This document shows, piece after piece, positions 45,901 to 54,440 of a DNA stretch of 64,000 nucleotides; the first letter of the stretch is position 1; each line of letters opens with the position of its first letter. This stretch comes from Ovis canadensis. Taxonomy: Eukaryota > Chordata > Mammalia > Artiodactyla > Bovidae. The position numbers and the translations under genes were made by a program. The notes beneath the pieces were generated by a model. That model saw nothing but the letters and a program-made list of their open reading frames with translations, was not told the DNA's origin and did not search any database. Where the stretch lies: NCBI RefSeq assembly GCF_042477335.2, contig NC_091256.1, forward strand, positions 34,750,001-34,814,000, given 5' to 3'.

Positions 45901-46795
45901 CTTGTAGAACAGACAGATGTGCTCTAACAGCGCAGCACACAGCACATCCGTGTTCAAGGGGCAGCAGAGAAAATCCAGGATGGGGAGACCGCTCCTAGCC
46001 GGGGGATCCTGAGTTTCTTTCCTAGGACATGTGGCTTTGGAGTTGGGCCTTGAAGAAAAGGTAGAATTCTAGTACTTGGGGAACTGGGGGAGGGGGGCCC
46101 ACAGAGGCACCACCAAGCCGGGAGGGTAGAAAAGAGTTATTAGAGTTGTCTGAGGATGCACGAAGTGAGATTGTTGACAGTGGAAGAAAAAGTGAGAAAA
46201 TTCAAAAGACGTGGTACAGGAAAAACCTTAGGTAGGACCTGGCAGCTATGAACACACTGGAAAGTGAGGGGATGGTGTAAAGAATGACTCCAGGCCTCTC
46301 AGCTTGACGGACTGCTCAGGCTGTGGTTCTGAGCACGATGTGGGGTCAGGAGGAGAGAGGCCGAGGGAAGTGATAAAGTAATGTCTACACATATTGAGTC
46401 CCTACTTCCTTAATGCCGAAAAAGGGAACATTGCAAAGAGAAAAGAGGTGGGAGCGTGGCCGTTGGTAACACTTTGGTAGTTTGTGCACTGGGCGCAACC
46501 CCAGGAGGCGCGGTTTTGAACTCTTGAAGGGAACGGGGCTCGCTGGAGCGGGGCAGCATGTCGGCCCTGTGTGGGGTGGATCCGTCTGCTGAGAAGAAAT
46601 CACATACGGTTTGAGCTCTTCCTTCTGATTGGCTGTGACTCATTATGGTCTTTTTCCTGTTCCAGTTATCGCCTGTGTGACCCTTCTGAACGAAAGTTAT
46701 ATGGAAAATCACCCCTCTTTGGACAATATTTTGTTCTGGAAAACTCAGGGACCATCCACGTGGGAGACCCTGTGTACCTGCTCCGCCAGGAATAG
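24569..46795 (+). CDS. MTARC1: MTARC1, mitochondrial amidoxime-reducing component 1 (complete, 7 coding exons)
   Basis: Molybdenum-cofactor N-reductase of the outer mitochondrial membrane, acting with cytochrome b5B and its NADH reductase. Exons 24569-24840, 28448-28621, 34718-34880, 35741-35881, 38122-38183, 38274-38345 and 46666-46795 splice to 1014 nt (337 residues plus stop), the same length as the human protein as I know it. Residues 22-40 form a hydrophobic helix followed by an Arg-rich stretch, the signal-anchor arrangement of mARC. The MOSC N-terminal region begins near residue 55 ([14 protein letters not shown]). The MOSC domain follows, with Cys272 (human Cys273) as the predicted Mo ligand and Cys245 (human Cys246). 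Ala164 matches the human Ala165Thr variant site and Met186 the Met187Lys site, both in the ancestral state. Odd points are Asn254-Lys255 where other mARCs have Asp-Glu, and a C terminus of RQE rather than GQ. Confidence 0.97.
25905..26170 (+). repeat. L1 3' UTR-like fragment
   Basis: Contains gttaactgaaataagccaga and gatagtggtgatggttgcac, typical of L1 3' ends. Confidence 0.7.
26185..26375 (-). mobile_element. Truncated Bov-A2 SINE
   Basis: (CTG)n start, first Bov-A unit complete, second one cut short at actcagtcgtgtctaag, where antisense L1-like sequence begins. Confidence 0.85.
27180..27404 (+). mobile_element. Bov-tA SINE with (TCAC)n end
   Basis: Head cccctggtggctcagaggtt, terminus ggatacaactgagtgactt, then a TCAC repeat (27381-27404). 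Confidence 0.9.
27545..27747 (-). mobile_element. BovB 3' fragment
   Basis: From ttcagttcagttcagtcact to cagcatcagggtctttcc. Preceded by the 85-bp segment shared with the 12.7-kb copy. Confidence 0.88.
28448..28621 (+). CDS. MTARC1: MTARC1 coding exon 2
   Basis: 174 nt: completes Arg91, then codons 92-148, ending with AG of a split Arg codon before gtaaga. It encodes [20 protein letters not shown], then the [14 protein letters not shown] and NVVHKC stretches of the MOSC N-terminal barrel. Acceptor ttcgaaaacggcag. Confidence 0.95.
29304..29425 (+). mobile_element. Truncated Bov-A2 SINE
   Basis: Single Bov-A unit ending in a CAG run (gacttagcagcagcagcaa). Confidence 0.85.
29628..29835 (+). 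mobile_element. Bov-tA SINE
   Basis: Head gcttcccttgtgactcagca and diverged terminus gacataacttagtgactcaa. Confidence 0.87.
30300..30598 (-). mobile_element. Long CHR/ART2-type SINE
   Basis: About 300 bp, ending gggtcaccagggaagccc. Its body has the gtggcttctgttgttgcaga and cgggcttcgtagctgcagct blocks of the longer form of this family. Confidence 0.82.
30618..30682. repeat. (TA)n/(CA)n microsatellite
   Basis: TA repeats with short CA interruptions directly after the CHR/ART2 SINE. Confidence 0.88.
31203..31563 (+). mobile_element. Possible solo LTR of an endogenous retrovirus
   Basis: A TATA-like tttaaaaag (about 31229), AATAAA (31339-31344), and an end of the form cagctctcatgttgtgcatt...ttgaca resemble an LTR with U3, R and U5 parts. 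No internal viral genes are seen next to it. Boundaries and family are uncertain. Confidence 0.35.
32071..33052 (-). mobile_element. 5'-truncated BovB with intact YADD motif
   Basis: About 1 kb. The minus-strand frame 32405-32932 (175 codons) covers the reverse-transcriptase palm and thumb: [20 protein letters not shown], later [22 protein letters not shown] occurs at both edges (32062-32067 and 33053-33058), a possible short target duplication. It lacks the endonuclease and the front of the RT. Confidence 0.92.
33080..33795 (+). mobile_element. L1 fragments
   Basis: Contains gatcaagcaaaggaaagaat and, further on, ggactccatcaaactaaaaa and cagtccaattaaaaaatggg, which belong to mammalian L1 coding regions. 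A short CHR-like piece at about 33532-33550 may separate two L1 parts. Confidence 0.75.
33950..34155 (-). mobile_element. Bov-tA SINE
   Basis: Complete reverse unit from gttgctcagttgtgtctgac to ccctgagccacgtaggaagc. Confidence 0.88.
34340..34512 (+). repeat. L1 3' end
   Basis: Contains agataagcaatgaggattta, aacctataatggagtataac and ttgtaagtcaactataaaaa. Confidence 0.75.
34718..34880 (+). CDS. MTARC1: MTARC1 coding exon 3
   Basis: 163 nt: completes Arg149 (AG|A), then codons 150-203. It encodes [20 protein letters not shown] and later [12 protein letters not shown]. Acceptor catccctcgcag, donor cag|gtcagg. It includes Ala164 and Met186, equivalent to two human MTARC1 variant sites linked to liver phenotypes; both carry the ancestral residue. 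Confidence 0.95.
34881..35740 (+). other. MTARC1: MTARC1 intron 3
   Basis: 860 bp, unique in appearance; I recognise no repeat or exon in it. Acceptor ttctttcctcatcag. Confidence 0.85.
35741..35881 (+). CDS. MTARC1: MTARC1 coding exon 4
   Basis: 141 nt, codons 204-250, phase 0 at both ends, donor gag|gtaaca. It encodes [20 protein letters not shown] and ends [16 protein letters not shown]. Cys245 matches human Cys246. Ser246 replaces the Asp I recall in the human protein, as in the neighbouring MTARC2. Confidence 0.95.
36088..36192 (-). mobile_element. Truncated Bov-tA SINE
   Basis: Contains ttgctaagtcgtgccagact and ggattctccaggcaagacta; the tRNA head is missing. Confidence 0.82.
37050..37900 (-). 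mobile_element. L1 3' end split by BovB
   Basis: L1 sequence (ttggagtatagttgctttac) on the left and its continuation (gcattgagtagagttccctg) on the right flank an antisense BovB fragment at 37139-37605, which includes the CESWTIKK block on the minus strand. Confidence 0.85.
38122..38183 (+). CDS. MTARC1: MTARC1 coding exon 5
   Basis: 62 nt, codons 251-270 plus AG, donor gtgaga. It encodes [20 protein letters not shown]. Codons at 38131-38136 give Asn-Lys at 254-255, where MTARC2 in this window and human MTARC1 (from memory) have Asp-Glu. Confidence 0.95.
38184..38273 (+). other. MTARC1: MTARC1 intron 5 (90 bp)
   Basis: A very short GT-AG intron, gtgaga to tgtccag, matching the 88-bp intron at the same site of MTARC2. 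Confidence 0.92.
38274..38345 (+). CDS. MTARC1: MTARC1 coding exon 6 (Mo-ligand cysteine)
   Basis: 72 nt: completes Arg271, codons 272-294, then AG of a split Ser codon before gtaaga. It encodes [20 protein letters not shown] and TLK. Cys272 is the predicted Mo-coordinating residue. By eye the exon is about 83% identical in DNA to MTARC2 exon 6 (12 differences in 72), so recent gene conversion is not evident. Confidence 0.95.
39373..39398. repeat. (TGG)n repeat
   Basis: Eight or so TGG units in MTARC1 intron 6. Confidence 0.9.
39629..39845. mobile_element. Partial Bov-tA joined to an antisense L1 end
   Basis: 39629-39755 is a Bov-tA without its last third; 39756-39845 reads as a reverse L1 3' end (acaatgttgtgatagtttca). 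Confidence 0.75.
40230..40690. mobile_element. Antisense Bov-tA followed by L1 3' end
   Basis: 40230-40442 is a complete reverse Bov-tA; 40470-40640 is an L1 end; 40650-40685 is a Bov terminus remnant (agttggacacgacttagcaa). Confidence 0.82.
41045..41400 (-). mobile_element. Bov-tA SINE plus second partial head
   Basis: 41045-41255 is complete. A second head-like piece (gcagacagcttctttacggt...gcgaagccc) lies at about 41345-41397. Confidence 0.82.
42780..42985 (+). mobile_element. Bov-tA SINE
   Basis: Head ggcttagtggtaaagaatcc, terminus ggacacgactgagagtgagc. A MIR-like stretch (about 42695-42775) precedes it. Confidence 0.88.
43545..43860 (-). mobile_element. Long CHR/ART2-type SINE
   Basis: Reverse unit ending accactgagccaccagggaag; the same long form as at 30.3 kb. 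Confidence 0.83.
43897..44092 (+). mobile_element. Bov-tA SINE
   Basis: Head ggcttccttggtggctcaga, body ending tccatggggtcaccagcacc; the final terminus is missing. Confidence 0.87.
44620..44825 (+). repeat. MIR
   Basis: Good match to the MIR order: gagccagacctcagttctgg, gatcctgggcaagtctgtta, ctcctctgagacctccctgt, gtagggattaacagataatc. Confidence 0.75.
45535..45745 (-). mobile_element. Bov-tA SINE
   Basis: Complete reverse unit from gctgtttagttgtttatttg to gagcccctggggaagctcc. Confidence 0.87.
46666..46795 (+). CDS. MTARC1: MTARC1 coding exon 7 and stop
   Basis: 130 nt to TAG at 46793-46795. It encodes (S)[20 protein letters not shown], then [20 protein letters not shown] and QE. The long pyrimidine tract tctttttcctgttccag makes the acceptor clear. 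Confidence 0.96.
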
Positions 46796-47835
46796 GAATC
46801 ATATGTCCTGGAATAGCAGATGCCTTTAAAAAAATGTCTTCAAAACTGACAACGTTTGAAACACAGTATTTTGGAATGGGGCATTTGACTCCTCGGCATT
46901 TTCTTTAGAACTGTGATCTCCAAGTTTTTCATCTTTCTCTGGACTTCTTCCTCGTGTCCCAGTGCTTCCAGCATCCCAGCCTACAAAGCAAAGAAAGGTT
47001 TGATAACTTAATAGGACTTAAGTAAGTCACCTAAATGATAAGGCAGGATTCTAAAAATCGCTTGTTTAATTGTGATTGTGGAATAATGTTTTCTCCTTCT
47101 TCTCCATTCACCTACTCATAACCTCCATCATCTCACTGCTATGCCTTAGGGAAAAGGAGAGAAGAGAAAGGGTGGGGGATCGAGAGGAATGTTCTAGAAT
47201 GTTTTCTTACCCTGCTCCTCAGCATGCAATGGAAATTAAATAGCACTCCAAATAAGGGGGGACTGTCACTTCACTTTTCCCCCTCAAGTCCTAGATAGGC
47301 TTTTAAAAGGGTATAAAGAGTCTGGCCTTCAGTAAACACTTAGACGTTGGTTTCCCCTAGATCATTTTGGATCTGGCCCTATTATCTCTTAGTGTCCATA
47401 GGCATTTGATGGATCCTTCACGGCACACTGTGCCTCTGGGCGGCAGGACAGCAGAGATGTCAGGGAAGAAAATCCACTCACAAGAGCAGCATTGCTGTCA
47501 GGCTCTGATACGGAACAGAAGACAAAATCTTCCTTGCCATGAAACAGAATATCAACTATATCCCATTGGTGAGACCAAACTTTTCCCAGTATACAAGAGA
47601 GAACACTCACACTGAGTAGGCGAGGCACCCTTGTCTCCTGTTGTCTGAGATGCTGTTGCTGTTGCCCTGGGAAACGATGCCCAAAGAAATGGTCCGGAGA
47701 GGACATGATGCCACCTAGTGGCATTGTCAAAGCTCAGCCATGCTGTTGAAAAGAGGGAAACGGATGGGTTTTAGTTTTCTATCATAGAAAAAATTTTTGA
47801 AAGAAACTGAGGTAACCTCTAGGTATTCTCTGCTT

Positions 47836-48095
47836 CTCTGCTGTGGGAGCTGCTGTCACTTACTCTGTGCAACCCCACAGACGGCAGCCCACCAGGCTCC
47901 GTTGTCCCTGGGATTCTCCAGGCAGGAACGCTGGAGTGGGTTGCCATTTCCTTCTCCAAGGCATAAAAGTGAAAAGTGAAAGGGAAGTCGCTCAGTTGTA
48001 TCCGACTCTTAGCAACCCCATGGACTGCAGCCTACCAGGCTCCTCCGCCCATGGGATTTTCCAGGCAAGAGTACTGGAGTGGGCCTTCTCCATCT
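47836..48095 (-). mobile_element. Bov-A2 SINE within the probable MTARC1 3' UTR
   Basis: Two reverse Bov-A units joined by ataaaagtgaaaagtgaaag. If the distal AATAAA at 48457 is used, this SINE is part of the mature mRNA. Confidence 0.87.
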
Positions 48096-48456
48096 GCTGT
48101 GGGAATTTGGCCCTAAAAGCGTGGCTGTGCTATCACGGGGTCCTTCTGGATCTTGCTGGTCCCATCAACTCAAGACTGGTTGCTCCTCCTCAAAACCAGG
48201 ATATAAAAGTTCTGAGACCCATGGGTGAGAAGAAATGTGATTGTATGATTTGCCATAAACCACTTTATTTCAGGTTTTGAATGAAATCTTTCAAAGAAGA
48301 AAAGGAAAACATAGGTCAATTCACTTAACAACCAGTATGTAATTTTTCTCCTCATCAAATCATATAACTCTAGTATCTGATGATGTTTATCTTTCATTGC
48401 CATTTTGCTCTTTGTATTAGGAAGCTAAGTCATGAAAAATGTGTTTCAAAACTGTA

Positions 48457-48462
48457 AATAAA
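48457..48462 (+). terminator. MTARC1: Candidate MTARC1 polyadenylation signal
   Basis: Canonical AATAAA 1.66 kb after the stop codon, in an AT-rich context and followed within 30 bp by T/G-rich sequence. ATTAAA at 47235 is an upstream alternative. Confidence 0.5.
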
Positions 48463-48882
48463 TGGAAGCTGCTTTGACTAGTTTCAGGTTGTACTCACTT
48501 CTTGGCAAGAAGTCAGACTTTGAAGCTGACAGATGTGAATGGGCAAAACCAATCATTCTGTCACCTCACACACACACACACCCTCAGGCATACTCTCGTC
48601 TTTGAAGCGCTGTCATGTAAACATACTTTTTAACCTAAAGCTGTGTATGTTTCACTTTGGTTTTATAAAAGTGGTTAGTAATGGTTGGAACCTAGCCTAG
48701 CTCTGAGGTTAAGTTATAAGGTAACAGGTGCACGTATATATGTTTTCTGGTTGGTGAATTATTGAAATTTGTTTTCCCCACGCTCAAAGTGAAGTGGAAT
48801 TAGAATAATAAATCAGTCATCCTTGGCCCATCACCTTCCCAAATAAATTCATTTTATGCTGAAACTACAGATAAAGTAAAAA

Positions 48883-48939
48883 TATTGGGTTGGCCAATAT
48901 AGTGGAAAAACCCAAACAAACTTTCTGGCCAACCCAGTA
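48883..48939. mobile_element. Mariner-derived miniature element
   Basis: TTGGGTTGGCC and the inverted GGCCAACCCAG face each other within 53 bp and are flanked by TA on both sides (48883-48884 and 48938-48939). The ends match the ruminant/mammalian mariner terminus (ttgggttggccaa...). This is an internally deleted, non-coding copy. Confidence 0.75.
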
Positions 48940-50184
48940 AGAATTCAGCAAGTAGTATTACTAATTGGACCTTGGAAATCCATGGCAGAATGCACACAGG
49001 ATTTAGGAAACCATGTGATTATCAGTTCTGTTGAGAGCAGCCAGTACTTAGACAGTGATGAGAAACTCAAGGTTGGTTTGGTGGCTGGCCCTAGATAGTA
49101 TTCAGGGCAAGGTGAATGCCTTAGATGGGAACTTCCAACCCCTTTTCGATAGTAACAGCTGCTTCCCGAGGGACACAGTCTGTGCCAGAGGCCACACGCA
49201 TGCAGACCCTGTCCTGTGCATTGCAGGGCAGCCTTCCAATCGAAGGGGTACCCGAACCCCCTCCTCACTTGCGCAGAGTCTCCTTCTGCTCCTCAGAGTG
49301 TGAGGAAGATTCCAGTTTTAAGACAGAGGTTCCAGTGACCTCTAGAATCTCAGAGTCGTTGCCAAGCTTTCTGTCAGTGAGATTTAAAAACCATTTACTT
49401 GTGTTTATTTTATATTTAATGAGTTGGTTAATGCCAAAGGCAGGACTGAAGTCTGGTTTATTTTGGAGACTGAACCTTTGCACACGATCCCACTTGAAGT
49501 AGAGGGTCAGGAACAGAGACCACCGTGGACCCTCAGAGAGGTCTCCTTAAAGCTGTGGCCAATGGGCCTCCATGGTCAGGCAAAAGCAGCCACTGTCAGT
49601 GTGTGTTTCGTTCTGGGTGGCAGTGTCTTCTGCAGCCACACTGTCTTGTGCAGGCTGAGAATTACGGAACAGCCGGAGACCCTGCAAAGGACCGTTTGGG
49701 GAAAAGCCTAGGCAGGCTGCTTAAAGGGCCACATTGCCAGCTATTCCCCAGAAAAGGTCAGGTCATCACAGATAGGAGCGAGAGACAGCAACTTACACAC
49801 AAGGGCAGAAAGAAATCAGGGTGGGCCTGATGGAAATTAGGCCGGACAATGGGAAAAACTCATCTCCTTCTGCCTGTAGTGGTACGGGATGAGGAGATGC
49901 CCTTGGGGGAGGGCTGCCAGTTTGCTAGAACTGTGTGAAAAGGTCAGGCGAGCTTGACTTAGCCAAGTGTGACTTTGGAAAACTATCTGTGAGGCTGTCA
50001 TCAGCAGTGACAGTAGGCAGGTACCCCCAGAACTCAGTGACAAATCAAAGCAATCCATGGTGGCCAAGAACAGATATTGTGGAGCCACTCAAAGATGCCA
50101 GAGTGACTCTCAGACCTGTTGATACCTTAACACCACACATCACTAAGTTTGACTGGGTCTGGGATGTTCTGAAAGTTTGCTTGC

Positions 50185-50395
50185 AGTGTTAGACACTCAG
50201 TTGTGTCCCGACTCTGCGACCCCATGGACTGCAGCCCTCGAGGCTCCTCTGTCCATGGAATTCTCCAGGCAAGAATACTGGAGTTGGTAGCCATTCCCTT
50301 CTCCAGGGGATCTTCCTGACTCAGAGATCGAACCCAGGCCTCTTGCATTGCAAGCGGATTCTTTACTGTCCGAGCTTGCAGGGAAGCTACTAAAA
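50185..50395 (-). mobile_element. Bov-tA SINE
   Basis: Complete reverse unit ending tactgtccgagcttgcaggg. Confidence 0.87.
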
Positions 50396-51639
50396 AATGA
50401 ATTCCCTGGACTAATAACTTTGGGAAGTCTGGCATGCCTCACTCCTCTTCCAAAGGTCCAGCAGCCGTACAGGGCGCCAGAGAGAACCGTAGTGAAGAAT
50501 TCTGTTTGGGTTTAACACTGCCCTCCCCAGAGGTCTATTTCTGGTCACCTTTTGGGAAGCTTTGCACTGATTTCTAGAGGGAGGACCAGCCAGAAATGAG
50601 CTCCGTGCTGAGCCAGAGAGGTTGCTCATGAGAAGAGGGAAGACGATAAAGGGCCCCTGCCACGTGGAAGAGGCCTCTCTCACTGGACCAGAAGGATGGG
50701 ACTGGACTGAAAGGTTAAAGGGAGGAGTGGACAGGGTGTCTTAGACCAGCTCTCCTGCCAAAGACCTTAGGAAGAAGCAGTTTCTTTCTTTGGACTCATT
50801 TTCCAGACCTGTTTTGTGGTTAGATGGAGTGGATCAGAGTGAGAGGCGGAAACCCAGGCTCTCCAGTCCTGGTCTTACAGTAGTATGTAACACAAAGGCT
50901 CCAGCATGCTCCACGGGCCAGGGAGGCCCCATCCCTTGTCGGCCAGCTCCAACTTTCTATGGCAACTATGCTCAACCAAAGTTGAGCCTCCCACCACATT
51001 AAGCAGAATTACCCCAGGGGTGCTAGTGCCACCGACTTTACATACACATTCACTTCATACTGTGATCTCATACCAGCAAGAACAGACATTATTTGCTTTT
51101 ACCGCTTTCTTAGAAATGGACGAGTGAGTTAGGATAGCGTCTCAAGTCAGTTTCAAGAAAGGGGAAGGATCTGGCTCAGTCCCATGATGTTCTTAGAATT
51201 GGGATAATAAAAATGTACCTGAGGCCTTCCTTTGTCGGCACGGACTGCATTGTCTTCAGAGCAGAAGGCTCAGGCCACAGCCTTGACTCTGATCCTGCTC
51301 TCCCTCAAAACACAGCTGACAGGGGACCGAGGGGGCCACCTGGTTCCACGCTCCGTGGTCTAGCTCAGAAGGAGGAGTTGCCTTAATCACATTATTAGTC
51401 TTCCTGGACAGACAGTCGGCTGTATTGAGGAAGAAAGGGACCTGAGAAGTGACTTCCCATTTGACTTCTTCCAAGGCTAGTTTTATTAGAGGAGTCAAGT
51501 TCATCCATATTTGATTATTGATAAATCTCATCTCTTTACCCTTGGTGGTCCTCTGTCATGTTCCTTTACCTTTAGAGAGCATTTTATTTTATTGTATTTA
51601 CTTTTAATACTATACTAGCTTTGAAAAATTTTTGTGTTT

Positions 51640-51772
51640 AATTTTTAAAAATTATTTATTTGGCCATCCTTTGCAACACGTGGGATCTTAGTTCCCTGAC
51701 TAAGGCTCGAACCCACGCTCCCTGCAGTGGAAGTGTGGAGTCTTAACCAGTGGGTCACCGGGGAAGCCCCCT
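51640..51772 (-). mobile_element. CHR-type SINE
   Basis: From aaattatttatttggccatc to ggtcaccggggaagcccc. Confidence 0.83.
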
Positions 51773-51969
51773 CCTAGAGCATTCTAAATGGTGCTTCCCT
51801 CTGCCTCCCTCATGAGGCTCACAGCCCCTGATTCTTCTCCATCCTTGGAAGCCCCTCTTCTCCCTGCCTGTGTCTTCAACGGTCAAGGTTCTAGTCCATA
51901 TGTAGCCTGGTGGGATCTAAGTCAAGTTCAAACCCCTATGGGCTTTGCTGGGAGTATTGTAAATAAGGT

Positions 51970-53490
51970 ATTGGTGTCATAATTATTTCTGATTAATATT
52001 TTTACACCTAATAAAGTCTCAAAGCGATGGCATGTACTTGGTCTAGGGGAGGACCCTCTTCCAGATGACTTGCCAGCAATTAAAGTGGCTTGTTAGTTGG
52101 AGGCCCAGGACGACCAAGGACAGCTGGAGAGCTCTTCTTTGCAAGCAGCTCTGGTTAACATCAACCGGGAAAGCTCTTTGTAAACACATGAATAATTGAT
52201 CGTCCTGCGCTCACATAGCTACCGAGGATCTGAGCCCGTATGACTCATTTGCGAGCCATTCCTGTCGTCTGGATGCCATAACATTGGAGGAATGATGATC
52301 GTTTCTTGGAGATTCTTCTGTGGCCAGAGTTGCCAAGACCAAGGCTGTAATGGTTTGTTATGATGACCTTTGTTATTCCATTAGGCTCAATTGCTTTAAA
52401 AAATGATGTGTGCATACTTTCGGAACGTTTTTACCCTTTACGTTGACCTGACATCATAGTTTATATTACAGAATGTATTAATGACAGAGGAGTGTTTTCA
52501 TGTCCCAAGGACAAATTTTAACAACCATAATCTGCCCTCAGTCATCATAAATATAAATGTATTGGTCAAACAGATCTCGTTAATGTGGCCAAGATAAATG
52601 CAAGCCTATATTTTAAGACAGTCGAAGTCCTAGAGAATATATTTGGAGCCTTTTGTGGGACTCAGAGATCTTGTATACGTGCTATCAGAAGGTTGAGAAA
52701 ATTAACATGTTTCCCCCTCGGGTTTGGCGTTGGACAGATATTAACGTCTTGGGGATGTCGAATAAGATTGTTCACATAGTTTCTGGACACCATTAATGCC
52801 TGGTGGGGTGAATCTTAGTTCTTAAAGCTGTACTCTCATTATGCTCCCAGGGCTTTTGAAAGGAAAGGAGATACAGATCTCAAGTCTCAGCCTTGTGTTG
52901 CTCAACCATATTTCCCTGTTTCAGACTGTGTTTTAAAGTTTTAATTGTATTAATCTCACTTGCCCCAACATCTTGCTTCCTGTGGGAGGAGGTGCCTTCC
53001 CACAGATGCGTTTCTGACATTTTGCATCATCTCAGTTGGCAACGAGTATGTTTGCAGATAACGTTCTGGACATGAGCTGTCGGAAGGGTCCAATACTTTT
53101 CCTCTTTGTTATGCTACGTTTAGAATTGTGGGTCTTTATTAGTAGTATCCACATTTCCAGCTTCTCAGGCAGAAAATAAATACTTGTTCTAAGAAGCCCT
53201 TTCTCATTATGTTTTTATACTGAACCATGAAAATGTGTTTAAGGCGGTAATGTCTCACATGCTACCCCCGAGAGAGCAGACTGTTTATAGGGATGAGTTC
53301 ATCTACCCCAGATACGGTAAACATGGTGCCATCATTAACCTCTTTGTGGATTAAAGTCACCTGGCAATGATTGATGAGCATCTCAAATAAAACCATTTAC
53401 CCTTCTTCCTTTAAAGGAGTCCTTTGAGAAGAATCTTTCCTTCTCAATTTGCTATAGCCTTTGGCAAAACACACATGGGGCACTTTTAAA
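51970..53490. promoter_or_regulatory. Repeat-free AT-rich tract, candidate conserved regulatory element
   Basis: A 1.5-kb block without any SINE, LINE or microsatellite that I recognise, in a region where such elements otherwise recur every 1-2 kb. It is moderately AT-rich yet keeps scattered CpGs (for example around 52200-52270). Developmental-factor-like motifs are present, including TGTAAACA (52179-52186) and ATTAATGA (52477-52484). Open frames are short and not protein-like. It lies between MTARC1 and where HLX is expected by human synteny. Function is inferred from sequence character only. Confidence 0.4.
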
Positions 53491-53494
53491 AAAA

Positions 53495-54440
53495 TAATTT
53501 TTATTGCAGTATAGTTGTTTACCAGGTGGCGCTAGTGGTAAAGAACCCACCTGCCATGCAGGAGACCTAAGAGACTTAGGTTCAATCCCTGGGTTGGGAA
53601 GATCGCCTGGAGGAGATGGCAACCCACTCCAGGATTCCTGCCTGGAGAATGCTATGGGCAGAGGAGTGTGGCAGGCTATAGTCCATGGGGTTGCAAAGAG
53701 TCAGACATGACTAAAGCGACTTAGCGCGCACACACACACAGTTGCTTTACAGTGTTGTGCTAGCTTCTGCACAGTAAAATGAATCAGTCATACATATACA
53801 TACATTCCCTCCCTTTTGGATTTCCCTCCCATTTAGCATACCCCAGAGCAATGAGTAGAGTTCCCTGTGCTATACAGCAGGTTCCCATCAATTGATTATT
53901 AGTATGGTATAGTATCAATAGTGTATATGTGTCAATCCAGCAACAGAAACTGAGGCATGTACACTCAAGTTCATAGCAGCCAAGAGTGGAAAACAGATGA
54001 AATGTCCACCGACAGACGAATGGATAAACAAATTGTATCCATACAATGGAAGGTGATTCAGCCTCAGAGAGGAAGGTAATTCTGACATGTGGTACAGCGC
54101 AGATGAACCATGAGGGCATTATGCTAAGTGAAAAAGGCCAGTCACAAAATGACAGATGCTGTATGATTCTACTCATACAAAGCATCTAGTATAATCAAAT
54201 GTATAGAAATAGAAGAGCTGTGATTGCCAGGGGCTGGAGGATAGCGGATGGTGATTATTGTTTAATGGGTGTGGGGGCTTCAGGTTTGCAAGATGACAAG
54301 AGTTCTGGAGAGGAATGGTGGTGATGGTTATGCAACAATGTGAAAATATGTACTACTGCTGAATTGTACACTTGAAAATGGTTAAGAACATCAGTTTTAT
54401 GTGTATTCTACAACAAATAAAAAATAATATTTAAAAAAAA
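53495..54440. mobile_element. L1 ends with nested Bov-tA SINE
   Basis: A reverse L1 end is cut by a sense Bov-tA (53519-53735) and resumes to about 53940. From there a sense L1 piece (agcagccaagagtggaaaac ... tgctgaattgtacacttgaa) runs to 54435. Confidence 0.8.

Larger units (their letters stand above)
38346..46665 (+). other. MTARC1: MTARC1 intron 6
   Basis: 8.3 kb, the largest intron. It contains a Bov-tA part and L1 end (39629-39845), antisense Bov-tA copies (40230-40442, 41045-41255, 45535-45745), sense Bov-tA copies (42780-42985, 43897-44090), an antisense CHR/ART2-type SINE (43545-43860), a MIR (44620-44825) and a (TGG)n repeat. Unique stretches at 38.4-39.6, 41.4-42.7, 43.0-43.5 and 45.9-46.6 kb have no recognised exon. 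Confidence 0.85.
46796..48480 (+). other. MTARC1: Probable MTARC1 3' UTR
   Basis: Follows the stop codon with no further splice signal that I would trust. It contains an antisense Bov-A2 SINE at about 47836-48095. An ATTAAA at 47235-47240 and an AATAAA at 48457-48462 are candidate cleavage signals; the second is followed by a T/G-containing stretch. The extent is inferred. Confidence 0.55.
48481..51640. other. Gene-free DNA downstream of MTARC1
   Basis: No recognisable coding exon. It contains a 53-bp mariner-like inverted-repeat remnant (48885-48937), a Bov-tA (50185-50395) and unrecognised unique sequence. Open frames here (for example 49525-49830 and 51256-51531) show no family motif. Confidence 0.65.
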
